Of a stretch of 64,000 nt of DNA, positions 17,755-27,012 are shown piece by piece; position 1 is the first letter of the stretch; every line of letters starts with the position of its first letter. Made by a program: the position numbers and the translations under genes. Origin of the DNA: Deltaproteobacteria bacterium. GTDB lineage: Bacteria; Myxococcota; Kuafuiibacteriia; Kuafuiibacteriales; Kuafuiibacteriaceae. Under the pieces are notes generated by a model, which worked only from the letters and a program-made list of their open reading frames with translations, searched no databases and had not been told where the DNA came from. The stretch covers positions 1,736,001-1,800,000 of the forward strand of contig JADJBV010000002.1 of the NCBI GenBank assembly GCA_016703535.1, read 5' to 3'.

Positions 17755-18753
17755 ATGGCGGCTTTCCTCCCGCTCTTTTGCCTCCTGACCGCCGCTTCGG
17801 GGGAGGTCCCTTCCTGGTCGAAGGCCGAACTCAAGGAGTTGGTCGCCCAAGCCAACGCGGTCGGGCGCATGCCGTTTGGGCCCCCTCAGGACCAAGCGTT
17901 GGCGCAGCTGGGGGGCCAGGCCTTTCGTATTCCCCCGAAATCGGGCGAGCCGATCGAACCTTACGCCGAACGGGCGGTGCGCCACCGCCAGCCCCATCAC
18001 CCCACGGTCGCGAAGGGCCAATGGGTCAAGGCCTTGACCCGGCAACTTTACGCCGACGTCGGCCAACGTTGCGCCGATCTGCGCCGCTTCGAACGGGACC
18101 CCAAAGACGATCAGTTCCTCGTCGGTTGTGCCCGAGACTTTCAGGCGGCGGCTCAAGACGCGGAGAAGGGCCTCACCTACGTCATTGAAGGGCTGGAGGG
18201 CTTCGTCGATCCGCTCCCGCAGGCCGAAGGTGAAACGCCCCAGCCGATCGGTTGCCTGGCCCTGGTGCGGCGGGGCGTGATCACCATCGAGAACATGGAG
18301 CGGATCACCTTCGAAGGTGACCGACCCGCGCCCGACGCCCAGCGCACCAAACGAGGGGCTTTGCGAGAGCTTTATTCGGCCCAGCAGTACTTCAACGCCA
18401 CCAACCAGATGGTCGGCATGTACCAGCCTCAGGCAAAAAAGAACGTCGGGCACTTGCGGGTGGCGATCGCCGGCAAGGCACCCGCCCTCTACTTGAACGA
18501 GCTGTTCCGCGGGGCCCGGGAGGCCGAGATGCGGACCGTCCACCTGCTGGTGATGGGTTCGGGGGCAAAGTTGAGAGAACTGCCGCTGTTGCTCAAGGCT
18601 CCGCCCAAGCCCAAAAAGAAGCCTAAAAAGGGGGCTCCGCCGCCGCCGACGCCGGTCGAAGTGCGATGCGCCGACGAACAGAGCATGGACGTTTGCGCCC
18701 GCAAGATCGAAGAGGCCAGGAAGACCGGTCCGGTGGTGTTTTTGGTCGACTGA
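17755..18753 (+). CDS. secreted protein of unknown function, Lys/Pro-rich linker
   Basis: The 332-residue protein starts at ATG 17755, which puts a signal peptide (MAAFLPLFCLLTAASG) at the N-terminus; an in-frame ATG 30 bases upstream is less apt. No known domain is recognised. The middle is helical with scattered Cys (GQRCADLRRFERD, LVGCARDFQAAAQDAEKGL) and an IGCLALVRRG segment. A Lys/Pro linker (PPKPKKKPKKGAPPPPTP, about 287-304) leads to a short C-terminal unit with two Cys (VRCADEQSMDVCARKIEEA) that might form one disulfide. It converges on the FadL-like gene with 12 bases between stops. Expression and role are unknown. Confidence 0.55.
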   Translation: MAAFLPLFCLLTAASGEVPSWSKAELKELVAQANAVGRMPFGPPQDQALAQLGGQAFRIPPKSGEPIEPYAERAVRHRQPHHPTVAKGQWVKALTRQLYADVGQRCADLRRFERDPKDDQFLVGCARDFQAAAQDAEKGLTYVIEGLEGFVDPLPQAEGETPQPIGCLALVRRGVITIENMERITFEGDRPAPDAQRTKRGALRELYSAQQYFNATNQMVGMYQPQAKKNVGHLRVAIAGKAPALYLNELFRGAREAEMRTVHLLVMGSGAKLRELPLLLKAPPKPKKKPKKGAPPPPTPVEVRCADEQSMDVCARKIEEARKTGPVVFLVD

Positions 18754-18765
18754 ACTTCGACCCGC

Positions 18766-20169
18766 TCAAAATCGAACGGTCGAGGAGACGAAGGCGAAGG
18801 CGAAGAGGCGGCTGTAGTCGACCTTCACGAAGTCGGTCTGGGCACCCAAGCCGTTGATCCCGGCGTAGCGCGGCACCACGTCGCTGCCGTCGCCGTAGCT
18901 CATGACCAGGCCGATCCGAGTTAAGGTGTGTTCGGTGAACCAACCCACGACGGTGGCGGCGCCGAAGGCGTGCACCGACGGCAGGTGGTCGACCGCAAAG
19001 CTGTCCCCGACCTCACCGGGGATCGCGGGCGCGGAGGTGAAGTTGGTAAAGAGGCCTCCCGACACCGACAACTTGGGCATCAGCAAGTGTTCGGCGCCCA
19101 CCGCGAAGTTCAACACCGGGTCCCGCTCAATGCGGGAGGTCAAGGTCAAGGCGTCTCGCACCTTCCTTTGATCCGGCGGCACCCGGAAGAGTTCGTAGGA
19201 GGTGCCGGCGTAAAAATCGAGGTCAGCGGTGAAGGTCGACGAATGTTCGAGCACGTAGGCCCCGCCCAAGCGAATGCCGGTGCCGTATTTGGTGTTGGCG
19301 CTCAGCCCGTCCAACTCTCGCTGAAAAAACTCGCTTTGGCCCTGCACGGGGTCGGCGGCGGTACGGGTCACGCGCAGGTCGGCGTAGTCGAAGGCTCGGA
19401 TGCTGGGGCTGGTGACGGTCAAGCCCACGGTCCAGCCGTCCCCCAGATCGGCCTTGATCCCAAAGGACAAGATCAAGGCGGCGACCGCCAGGTTGAGGTT
19501 GGTCTCGGCGGTGGCGAAGGTGGTGCTGCTCGAAGCATCCCCGGCCGAACAGGTGGTGCTCTCTTGATCCCTCAAGGTGCGGTAGGCCAAAAAGCCGCTG
19601 GCGCCCACGCTCCAGGTGTCGTCCAAGCGGTGGGCGATGGCGCCTCCAAACCAAAAGGTCCGGTCGAGCAAGGTGCGTTGGTAGGCCAAACGGTCGCAGC
19701 CGGGCAGACCGCCGATCGGCGCCAGGTCACTCAAGGTGCGGGCGCTGGTGTTGCGATAGGACGGCACGAAGACGCCCAAGCCGTAAGTGGTGATCGAACG
19801 CCCGGTGGCCTCGTCGGTCTGCAGCGAGCTGGTGAAGCTGGCCGATGAGGGGATGATGTTGAGTTCGGTGACCACGGTGTCGAAGTCGGTGACCCGATCG
19901 ACCGCGGCCAAAAAAGTGTCGGCGACCTCGAAGCCGTAGAGGTTGGTGGAGATCTGGACGTTGCCCTGTTTGACGTCCACCAGGCCCGCCGGGTTGTAGT
20001 AGATGCCGCTCGGATCGTCGGCCAGACCGGTGAAGGCCCCCCCTAGGCCCACCGCCCGGCCGCCCAACGGATAGTCCCGGTAGTGGGTGTCGTCGGCCCG
20101 GGCCGCGGGGCCGGCCAACAGCAGCACCACCGCCAACAAGCCGGCGAGCGCCCGAATCATCGGTCCCAT
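18766..20169 (-). CDS. FadL/OmpP1-family outer-membrane protein
   Basis: A 467-residue outer-membrane barrel of the kind that carries hydrophobic compounds such as long-chain fatty acids. After the signal peptide (ALAGLLAVVLLLAGPAARA) the mature N-terminus reads GGRAVGLGGAFTGLADDPSG and then IYYNPAGL, the typical hatch-start motif of the OmpP1/FadL/TodX family. Alternating barrel strands run to the end, which is an aromatic-terminated strand (AFVSSTVRF). ATG 20169 is chosen because the neighbouring upstream gene ends at 20183; in-frame ATGs further up would overlap it. The two barrels are therefore cotranscribed with 13 bases between them. The substrate is not evident. Confidence 0.82.
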   Translation of the reverse strand: MGPMIRALAGLLAVVLLLAGPAARADDTHYRDYPLGGRAVGLGGAFTGLADDPSGIYYNPAGLVDVKQGNVQISTNLYGFEVADTFLAAVDRVTDFDTVVTELNIIPSSASFTSSLQTDEATGRSITTYGLGVFVPSYRNTSARTLSDLAPIGGLPGCDRLAYQRTLLDRTFWFGGAIAHRLDDTWSVGASGFLAYRTLRDQESTTCSAGDASSSTTFATAETNLNLAVAALILSFGIKADLGDGWTVGLTVTSPSIRAFDYADLRVTRTAADPVQGQSEFFQRELDGLSANTKYGTGIRLGGAYVLEHSSTFTADLDFYAGTSYELFRVPPDQRKVRDALTLTSRIERDPVLNFAVGAEHLLMPKLSVSGGLFTNFTSAPAIPGEVGDSFAVDHLPSVHAFGAATVVGWFTEHTLTRIGLVMSYGDGSDVVPRYAGINGLGAQTDFVKVDYSRLFAFAFVSSTVRF

Positions 20170-20182
20170 CGACATCTGCCCT

Positions 20183-21376
20183 TCAAGATCCATCATCCAA
20201 GGCACCATCCAACAACCCGACTCGATAGCTGACGCCGAGGTACACCGTGTGTCGCACGAAGTTGGCGGCCGCGGTGCTGAACTGGTTGGCGAAGAGGGCG
20301 TAACGCGCTTCGATCGACAGCCCCTCGAAGAGCGGCCGCCGCAACTGAAGTTGCAAGCTGTTCTGGTTTTCGTCGTCTTCGGCCAAAAATCGGTTGTCGG
20401 TCAAAGAGGCGCCGGTGTTGATCTGCAGCGCCGCCAAGCCCGAAAGCGTCAGGTCCAGCGGCAAGCCCACGGTCCCAAAAAGCGTGAGCCGGTGCCGATC
20501 GACGTTCTCCAGCTCCGAGGTCGAACGTTGGCGTCGCAGCAGGTATTGGCCACCGACCAAGATCCCGCCCCGATAGGTGACGCCGGCGGCCAGCTGCACC
20601 TCGGTGTCGCGCCGGAGCCGCGGCGTACAGGTGTAGTTGTCGGGCAACTCTCCAGGAGTCTCGCAGTAGATGGGGTAAGGGAGCCGTGGGAAGCTGCCGT
20701 CCGGGTTGGGCAAAGTGGCGGTCGCCACCACCAGGCCATTGCCGGCGTAACGCCGGTAGATCAGGTCGCCGTGCAGCGAGATGGCCAGGCGGGGGATCGG
20801 TCGATAGGTCGCCCCCACGCCGGCCCGTGGTCCGCCGTAGTCGAAGTGGTCGTCGCTGCGAAAGCCGAACCAGAGGTAGCTGGCCACCAGGTCGAAGCTG
20901 AGCTGATCCAGCGGTGTCAACTCAGCTTGCACTCCGCTCATCCCGAGCCAGTAGTCGCGGCTCCCGTTGCGGATCCGGCTGGCCCGCAGGTTGGCCGAAA
21001 GCCCGGCGCTGAAGATCGACGCCAGCTGATGGCGAGTGGAGAGGCCCAGATCGTGGGCCCAGAGATCTTCGGTGCCCTCGGCGAAGAAACGTTTGGCCCC
21101 CATGGTGTAGCCCAAGGCCAGGAGGTGCCGGTCGCCCAGCTGAAACTGTCCGCTGGCGTCGAGGAGCAGGCGCATCAAGCCGTCGGAGACCACCACCGCC
21201 GGCCGCGCCGCGTTGGCCGCCGGGTCGGTGTCAGCGCCGGCCACCGAACGACGGGCGTTGGTGTCCCATTCGGCGCCGGTCGCGACGCGCAGCTCCACCC
21301 TCCCTCGGTTCGGTGGGTCCACGGCCAAGGTGCTGGTGGAGCTCAGGGCGCTCGCCAGCAGCAGCAGCCACCCCAT
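20183..21376 (-). CDS. outer-membrane beta-barrel protein of unknown function
   Basis: The 397-residue protein has a signal peptide (MGWLLLLASALSSTSTLA) and then alternates hydrophobic and polar residues in strand-length units (LLALGYTMGAKRFF, LSFDLVASYLWFGF, RLAISLHGDLIYRRYA, VQLAAGVTYRGGILVGGQYLL), as in a 12- to 16-stranded outer-membrane barrel. One predicted loop holds two Cys (IYCETPGELPDNYTCTP), likely a disulfide. The last strand (HTVYLGVSYRVGLL) is not at the extreme end, since eight polar residues follow. No named family is recognised. It sits first in an operon with the FadL-like gene (13 bases apart). Confidence 0.6.
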   Translation of the reverse strand: MGWLLLLASALSSTSTLAVDPPNRGRVELRVATGAEWDTNARRSVAGADTDPAANAARPAVVVSDGLMRLLLDASGQFQLGDRHLLALGYTMGAKRFFAEGTEDLWAHDLGLSTRHQLASIFSAGLSANLRASRIRNGSRDYWLGMSGVQAELTPLDQLSFDLVASYLWFGFRSDDHFDYGGPRAGVGATYRPIPRLAISLHGDLIYRRYAGNGLVVATATLPNPDGSFPRLPYPIYCETPGELPDNYTCTPRLRRDTEVQLAAGVTYRGGILVGGQYLLRRQRSTSELENVDRHRLTLFGTVGLPLDLTLSGLAALQINTGASLTDNRFLAEDDENQNSLQLQLRRPLFEGLSIEARYALFANQFSTAAANFVRHTVYLGVSYRVGLLDGALDDGS

Positions 21377-21468
21377 GCCGCCGAGACTAGTCCCTCGTTA
21401 TCCTTGCGACCAGGGGCCTCGTTTTGACCCTCGACCTCGGACCACTTGGCCGCCTAGGCTGGGCCTCG

Positions 21469-22755
21469 ATGGGGCGCGTTTGGGCCTGGGTCGCTGTTCT
21501 GCTGGCGGCGTGCAGCGAACCCCAGCTGTTTGCGCCGTACCCGGATCTCGGAGGCAGTCGTTCGGTGGTCTTTTTGCTCAGCGGCCCGGGCGGCCCCGAG
21601 GCCCGAGCGGTGGATCTTGGGACCCGGCCCGTCCTTGAACTCGACGCGCCCTTTCGGAAAGGCCAAGACGGGATCCTCTACGCCCTCGGCTTCGTGGAGA
21701 CCCTCTCCGCGTTGGGGTTGAGCAGCGGTGAGATCGCCAGCGCTCCCGAACCCAATCGCTCGGTGGCCCCCGAGTTGGTCCTGCAGGCCCGCTACCAGGG
21801 CGGAGAGCTCTCCGATTGGGCCCCGGTGACCCCGCTGCCGGAGGCGGTCGCCGCCTTTCGTTTGCCGAGGCCTTCGGGCTGCACACCCTTCGAGATCCAA
21901 AAGATCGAGGCCCTGGACGGCTTCGCCATTCGGCGGCCGCTGGCCCTCCCCGATGGCCGAGCCATCGCCATGGGCCCTCATGGTCTGGCCTTGCTCGACC
22001 GGGACGGGCAGGTGCTGGAGCGGAGTGATCCGGTGATCCCTGAAGCGAGCGCGGCGGGCGTTTCTTCCGACGGGAAGTTGTTCGCGGTCGGCACCAACAT
22101 CGTGGCCCGGATCGAAGTTGATCCCTTGCGCTACGAGGTCGTCGCCACCGGATCGATCGCTGAGCTGCCGGTCAAGTGGGTCGCGGTAGAGCCCGGCGAG
22201 GATCCCCAGGTTTATGCCTTTTCGGGGACTGGGGCCTGGACTCGAGTAGCTCCGGGTCCGCCGGCCGAGGTCGCCCGGATCGAGATCGACGGCATCGATG
22301 TGGCCCAGGGGGGGATCGCCAGTTTGGGCCCCGACGACACCGTCGCCGCGACCTCGGGCTCCGCTTATGTCTACCGTTTGCGAGGTGGCCAGGTTCGTAC
22401 CACCAGCCCGCCCAAGCTGGTCATCGGCTTTGACGCGGTGGTCGAACATCAGGGCAAGGCGATCTTGGCCGAGGTCCCGGGCGGAGATCTGATCGCCTAC
22501 AACGGCCAGACCTTCACCGCCTTGCCCGGAAAGGGTCAGGCCAACGTGCTCGATCTGGCGCCCTTCCGGAGCACCTACGTCGCGACCACCAAAGGTGGCT
22601 TCATCGCCGAATACGTCGATGGTAGCTCTTGCCTCATCACCCACCCCGATATTCGAGAGATGATGACCATCAGCGCTCTCGGCGACGGGGCCGTGTTTTC
22701 GGCCATCAACTCGGAGGGCCGGGACACCTGGTGGACCTTGATGCCCACCGACTGA
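21469..22755 (+). CDS. lipoprotein with propeller-like repeats, function unknown
   Basis: ATG 21469 is followed by a short lipoprotein signal (MGRVWAWVAVLLAACSEP, lipobox LAAC, Cys 15). The 428-residue protein then has repeated short beta segments with GxLLDRDG, SSDGKLFAVGTNIV, DPQVYAFSGTG, DDTVAATSGSAYVYRL and KGGFIAEYVDGS character, as in seven-bladed propellers (SMP-30/NHL/quinoprotein-like), although no repeat motif is diagnostic. It could be an outer-membrane- or periplasm-attached binding protein. Two lipoproteins of this general type occur in the window (also 37436-38932). It is convergent with the coiled-coil protein at 22778 (22 bases between stops). Confidence 0.55.
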   Translation: MGRVWAWVAVLLAACSEPQLFAPYPDLGGSRSVVFLLSGPGGPEARAVDLGTRPVLELDAPFRKGQDGILYALGFVETLSALGLSSGEIASAPEPNRSVAPELVLQARYQGGELSDWAPVTPLPEAVAAFRLPRPSGCTPFEIQKIEALDGFAIRRPLALPDGRAIAMGPHGLALLDRDGQVLERSDPVIPEASAAGVSSDGKLFAVGTNIVARIEVDPLRYEVVATGSIAELPVKWVAVEPGEDPQVYAFSGTGAWTRVAPGPPAEVARIEIDGIDVAQGGIASLGPDDTVAATSGSAYVYRLRGGQVRTTSPPKLVIGFDAVVEHQGKAILAEVPGGDLIAYNGQTFTALPGKGQANVLDLAPFRSTYVATTKGGFIAEYVDGSSCLITHPDIREMMTISALGDGAVFSAINSEGRDTWWTLMPTD

Positions 22756-22777
22756 TCCACCGGGCCGAACGTCCGCG

Positions 22778-24022
22778 CTAACGGGTACGGCCCAGAGCTT
22801 TGGCTTCATCGACCTCGAGTTGTTTGGCTCGGGCCCGGATCTGCTTGGCCTGTTGGGCCAGGTGTCCATCGAGCCGCTGCAGTTCGGTCACCAGCCGCTC
22901 CAGGGTCGCGAGGTCGACCCCTTTGGCCGCCAACTCTTCGATCCGCAGGCTCAACAACACCGAAGGGTTCAGGTCCTTGCTGATCGGCAGGGCGGCGCCG
23001 ACGTTGTTGGTGCCCGCGGTCGTCGGCACCTGGGTGACGTTGTTCGTCGGGGGCGGCGGACTGACGGGGGGCGTGGCCGGTTGCCCAACCGCACCGAGCC
23101 CATCGCTGAAGCCGTCGACGGGATCGCCGTTGCCCCGGGCGGGCGGCGCTTCGCCCTCCGGAGGTGGAGAGGCGGTGACCGGCGCCGCAGGGACTTGGTT
23201 GTTATTCTCGAAGGCCGCGGTGTTGCCGCCGCGTTCGGCGAGGGCGCCTGTCGCCCCACCACCCCGACGTTGCACTCGCCCGGTGCGGCTCTCTTCGTCG
23301 AAGATGGTGACGTCGGTGGCGAAGTCGCGAGCGGCCTGGGCCAGCTGTTGCTCCTCCACCGCCTCCCGGATCAACGCCGCCAAGGCGCTCCGCTTCTCTT
23401 GGATCTTGTCTCGGGTGTCTTCGACAAAGTCGGCCTTTTCGTTGAGCTCACTCGGCCCGTCCAAGGGCTCGATGGCCACTTCGTAGCGGGCCCACGCCTT
23501 GCGAGTGCCCTCGTTGTCCTTCAGGCTCGCTAGCTCCAGCTTGAGATCGTCTCGAGCGTCCTTGAGGGTGGCCAAACGGCGGGCCGCTTGGGTCCGGGCC
23601 TCGATGGCGCCGGTCTTGAGGGCCGGGACCAGTCGACGGATCTCTTGATCGATGCGCGCCACCGCCGCCTTGATCCCCTCGATGGCGGCCCGTCGACGTT
23701 CGGCTTCGATCGCCAGGTCCCGGCGCAGGCCGGCGTCGGCTTGCACCGAATCCCGCAAGAGGTTGTCCAGCTCGTTGGTGGTGGAGAGGGGGCGGTTGGT
23801 CTCGAGCCGCTTCAGCGCGGCGATCCGGTGTTCGAGGGCGGCTTGTTCGCTGCGGGTGTGGGCCAAGGTCCGTTCCGCGTCTTCCCAGCGGGAGACCAAG
23901 GTGCCGACCTGGGCTTGCAGTTGGGGGAGGGCGAGCTCTTGGGCCGGGGCGTTGCCTGCGGCCAAGGTGATCAGGGTGAGCACCAGGGCTCCCACCGATC
24001 GGCTGTGTGCGGCTGCGCCCAC
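22778..24022 (-). CDS. exported coiled-coil protein with Pro-rich linker
   Basis: The 414-residue protein carries a signal peptide (SVGALVLTLITLAAGNAPA) followed by about 210 residues of charged, heptad-like helix (ERTLAHTRSEQAALEHRIAA, AIEGIKAAVARIDQEIRRLV, RLATLKDARDDLKLELASLK), then a Gly/Pro/Asn-rich linker (about 250-340: PPPEGEAPPARGNGDP, PPVSPPPPTNN) and a final helix (LSLRIEELAAKGVDLATLER, then QLEVDEAKALGRTR). The pattern suggests an elongated periplasmic scaffold. A 147-base gap upstream with no recognised motif separates it from the next gene. No enzyme motif is seen. Confidence 0.6.
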   Translation of the reverse strand: MGAAAHSRSVGALVLTLITLAAGNAPAQELALPQLQAQVGTLVSRWEDAERTLAHTRSEQAALEHRIAALKRLETNRPLSTTNELDNLLRDSVQADAGLRRDLAIEAERRRAAIEGIKAAVARIDQEIRRLVPALKTGAIEARTQAARRLATLKDARDDLKLELASLKDNEGTRKAWARYEVAIEPLDGPSELNEKADFVEDTRDKIQEKRSALAALIREAVEEQQLAQAARDFATDVTIFDEESRTGRVQRRGGGATGALAERGGNTAAFENNNQVPAAPVTASPPPEGEAPPARGNGDPVDGFSDGLGAVGQPATPPVSPPPPTNNVTQVPTTAGTNNVGAALPISKDLNPSVLLSLRIEELAAKGVDLATLERLVTELQRLDGHLAQQAKQIRARAKQLEVDEAKALGRTR

Positions 24023-24169
24023 GGGACTCTAGGTTAGCAAGCCTCGTTCCGGGGGGCGCAAGCGGAGATCAGGCGGGTTTTGGGGGGTCGGGGCGGCCGA
24101 TCGGCTCAGAAGTCTGAGGGGCGTCGCCCAGAAACCACGGTTTCGCGAGTATTCCCGGGTGGTTGCCGG

Positions 24170-25507
24170 TCACCGCTCCTGGTCCTCGGCCAGGAGCTGG
24201 GGGTTCAGTCTTTGTTGCCGGTCGGTCATGGAGGCGGAGGTCTTGGCGCCCAGAACCCGGGCTCCGTTTTCTCGGGCCACGATGTCGCCTTGGCCGACCA
24301 GCGCGTAGGAGTGGGCGTAGTAGAGGTCCTCGTCCAGCCGAATCTGGTTTTGGCCCTGGCACCCCTTGGCCCACCCCCACCACGAGACCGCCCAATTTTT
24401 GGTGTACGTGTATTCGCCGAACTTGAGCTCCTGGGCTCGGGCTTCGGTCGCCGGTTGGTCCCCTCGACCGCTGGCCATCAAAAAGCGCTGCAGGTCCGCT
24501 TCGTACTCCCAAGGGCCGATCTTCAGATCCCCCATCAGGCGATCGAAGTCCGAGTCGCCGATCAGCTTCTGGATCGCTCGATAGTAGACCAACACCAAAG
24601 CGGTGGCGCACTCGAAGCGATACGCGTCTGGGTTCACGAAGACGTCGTTCATCGCGGAGGAGGCCTTGGCCCCGGGCTTCAGGTGAAAAGTCGCGTAGCG
24701 GCTGAGCTGGCCGTCTCGCCGCCAGAACTCGGAGCTGAATTTTTGCCGAGGGGCGATCGCAAATTCGTGTTGGGCCTGGTGCATCTCCAGGCAGGCGCTG
24801 ACCACCGCCGCGCCGACCCGCACCCGATCGGCCATCGCCTGGGAGATCTGCTGCACGTTGACCCGCCCGTCGGCGCCTTTGTTCCAGGCCACGTCGCCGC
24901 CGTTGAGTTGACCGTCGAAGTTGACGTCGATCAGGCGGGCCTTGGCGAGGTGAGAGGTCAAGACGTGCTCGAGGATCGCCACCTGCCGACCCATGCTGGC
25001 GTGACTGTTCTGCAGCCAAGTGATCGCCCCTTCGTCGAGTTGACCCGTTCGTTCGGCCACGGCGCGGCGCAGGCCAAAACCCGCCTTTTCCGGGCCAAAC
25101 TCAGCCTCGAGGGCCCGCCCCACCAAGGCCAGATCCTCGGCCGAGATCCCGTCGCCCGCCCGGGCCTGCAGCCGCTCCTTGGCCGCCCGGATCGCCGGAT
25201 TTTTGGCGGGGCCCACGCCGAGCAGGCTCCCGGGATAAACGACGTTTGTGGGGTTGTTCAAGGCGAGGAGCCGGGCCTCGGCGGCGCTGCGGCCTTCTTT
25301 GGTGGTGGGTTTGGGGAGCGGGAGATCGATCTTCGGGCGGCTCCGGTTGGGGCCGAAGCTGTTCACGAAGATGCTGGCGCCCGCGAAGATCTTCAAGAAC
25401 CGGCTGAGGGCTCGGTTTTCGGAGAGCCGCACCAGCAATGAACGCCCTGGCCCGGGCGTTTCCGGCAAGACCGGTGCAGACGAGATGGTCCGCGTTTTTA
25501 TCGGCAT
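24170..25507 (-). CDS. Tgl-like protein-glutamine gamma-glutamyltransferase (transglutaminase) candidate
   Basis: The 445-residue protein has a C-terminal part (about 255-415) that resembles Bacillus Tgl, the spore-coat transglutaminase that makes isopeptide cross-links. Matching elements are SSEFWRRDGQLSRYATFHLK, then AYRFECATALVLVYYRAIQK with the putative nucleophile C300 in FECATA, FDRLMGD...WEYEADLQRF, and LDEDLYYAHSYALV with H399. The position of the third Tgl residue (Glu187 of Bacillus, by my recollection) appears to be Gln (Q386 in GQNQI), so the active site may differ. Before this lies an EF-hand-like loop, DVNFDGQLNGGD (194-205), and a helical region. There is no clear signal peptide. 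It lies 59 bases after the NtrC-type regulator gene on the same strand and may be cotranscribed. Sequence comparison was from memory. Confidence 0.6.
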   Translation of the reverse strand: MPIKTRTISSAPVLPETPGPGRSLLVRLSENRALSRFLKIFAGASIFVNSFGPNRSRPKIDLPLPKPTTKEGRSAAEARLLALNNPTNVVYPGSLLGVGPAKNPAIRAAKERLQARAGDGISAEDLALVGRALEAEFGPEKAGFGLRRAVAERTGQLDEGAITWLQNSHASMGRQVAILEHVLTSHLAKARLIDVNFDGQLNGGDVAWNKGADGRVNVQQISQAMADRVRVGAAVVSACLEMHQAQHEFAIAPRQKFSSEFWRRDGQLSRYATFHLKPGAKASSAMNDVFVNPDAYRFECATALVLVYYRAIQKLIGDSDFDRLMGDLKIGPWEYEADLQRFLMASGRGDQPATEARAQELKFGEYTYTKNWAVSWWGWAKGCQGQNQIRLDEDLYYAHSYALVGQGDIVARENGARVLGAKTSASMTDRQQRLNPQLLAEDQER

Positions 25508-25566
25508 TCGCCGAGTCTAGCGGCGCCGCGGGGGGGAGTGTCTTGCGGCCAGGCGCAAGGGCGCGC

Positions 25567-27012
25567 TCAGTCGCTGGGTGGGGCTTCGGGCTCCTCCAGG
25601 TTGCGGCCGGCCACCGTGCCGATCCCGTATTTCTCCAGCTTGTAATAGAGGGCGCTGGTCTTGATCTTCAGGATCTCGGCGGTGCGGGTCTTGACCCCGC
25701 CGGCCCGATCGTAGGCGGCCAAGATCATCTGGCGTTCCGCGGCCTCGAGGAGTTCGTTGAGGCCCACGTCCCCGCCCGGGAGGCGAAAGAGCCCGTCCTC
25801 TTTGGGCTTGGCGCCCGAAACTTGGGGAGGCAAATCTTCCAGCTCGATCGAAGGTGGCGTCGCGAAGACCATCGCTTGTTCGATGATGTTCTCCAGCTCT
25901 CGCACGTTACCGGGGTAATGGTAGGCCAAGAGGTGGGCCTCGACCTCTCTCGAGAGCTCGACCACCTCCGAGTTGGTGCGCTTCTTCAGCTTCCCCAAGA
26001 AGTGCCGGGCCAAGGGGATGATGTCGTCGGTCCGCTCCCGCAAAGGGGGCAGGGCGATCGGCACCACGTGGAGGCGGTAGTAGAGGTCTTCGCGGAAGCG
26101 GCCAGCGTCGACTTCGGCCTTGAGATCCCGGTTGGTCGCGGAGATCACCCGGACGTCGACCCGGACCGGCCGTTCGCCGCCGACCCGATCGATCTCCTTC
26201 TCCTGCAACACCCGAAGCAACTTCACCTGCATCGCCATCGAAAGTTCGGCGACCTCGTCCAAAAAGATCGTGCCGCCGTCGGCCAACTCGAAGCGACCCA
26301 ACTTCTTCTTGATGGCCCCGGTGAAGGCGCCCCGCTCGTGGCCAAAAAGTTCACTCTCCAAGAGGGTCTCGGGGATCGCCCCGCAGTTGACCTTGATCAG
26401 CGGCCCGGCGGCCCGCTTGCTGCGCTGATGGATGGCGGTCGCCACCAGCTCTTTGCCGGTGCCCGACTCACCGCCGACGTGCACGTTGGTCTCGGAGGGC
26501 CCGATCTTTTCGATCAGCTGAAAGACCCGACGCATCGGCCCACTTTCGCCGATCATGCCCTCGAAGCCCGAGGCCGGGGCGGGGCGATGATCCCGGGCTC
26601 CGGACAAGACCTCGTTGGTGGCCTCCAATCGGGCTTTTTGTCCCTGCAGTGACTTGTACTCGAGGGCCCGGTTGACCTTGATCCGCAAGGCGTCTGGCGA
26701 AAACGGCTTCTCCACGTAGTCGAAGGCGCCCAACTTGATGGCCTCGACCGCCGTCTCGATGGTGGCGTAGGCGGTGATGATCATGACCGCCACCTCGGGG
26801 TCTTTGGCCTTCACCGCCTTGAGCACGCCGATGCCGTCGAGGCCGTCCATCTTCAGGTCGGTCAACACCAGGTCGAAGGCGCCGGGCGAAAAGAGCTCGA
26901 CCCCCCGATCGCCGCTGGGGGCTTCGGTGACCTGGTGGCCCAGGCGTTCGCAGACCACCACCACGCCTTCCCGGAGGGTGTCGTTGTCGTCAATGACCAG
27001 GACGTTCGCCAT
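25567..27012 (-). CDS. NtrC-type sigma-54-dependent response regulator
   Basis: A 481-residue transcription activator with a receiver domain (1-120; phosphoacceptor D52 in DLVLTDLKMDG, conserved K in VEKPF), a sigma-54-activating AAA+ domain (Walker A GESGTGKE near 180, the sigma-54-binding GAFTGA loop near 230, GTIFLDEV Walker B, R-finger ALPPLRERTDDI) and a Fis-type helix-turn-helix at the end (ERQMILAAYDRAGGVKTRTA then EILKIKTSALYYKLEKYGIG). Its start overlaps the end of the histidine kinase gene by 23 bases, so it is very likely the cognate regulator. It needs sigma-54 holoenzyme to act. Confidence 0.93.
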   Translation of the reverse strand: MANVLVIDDNDTLREGVVVVCERLGHQVTEAPSGDRGVELFSPGAFDLVLTDLKMDGLDGIGVLKAVKAKDPEVAVMIITAYATIETAVEAIKLGAFDYVEKPFSPDALRIKVNRALEYKSLQGQKARLEATNEVLSGARDHRPAPASGFEGMIGESGPMRRVFQLIEKIGPSETNVHVGGESGTGKELVATAIHQRSKRAAGPLIKVNCGAIPETLLESELFGHERGAFTGAIKKKLGRFELADGGTIFLDEVAELSMAMQVKLLRVLQEKEIDRVGGERPVRVDVRVISATNRDLKAEVDAGRFREDLYYRLHVVPIALPPLRERTDDIIPLARHFLGKLKKRTNSEVVELSREVEAHLLAYHYPGNVRELENIIEQAMVFATPPSIELEDLPPQVSGAKPKEDGLFRLPGGDVGLNELLEAAERQMILAAYDRAGGVKTRTAEILKIKTSALYYKLEKYGIGTVAGRNLEEPEAPPSD

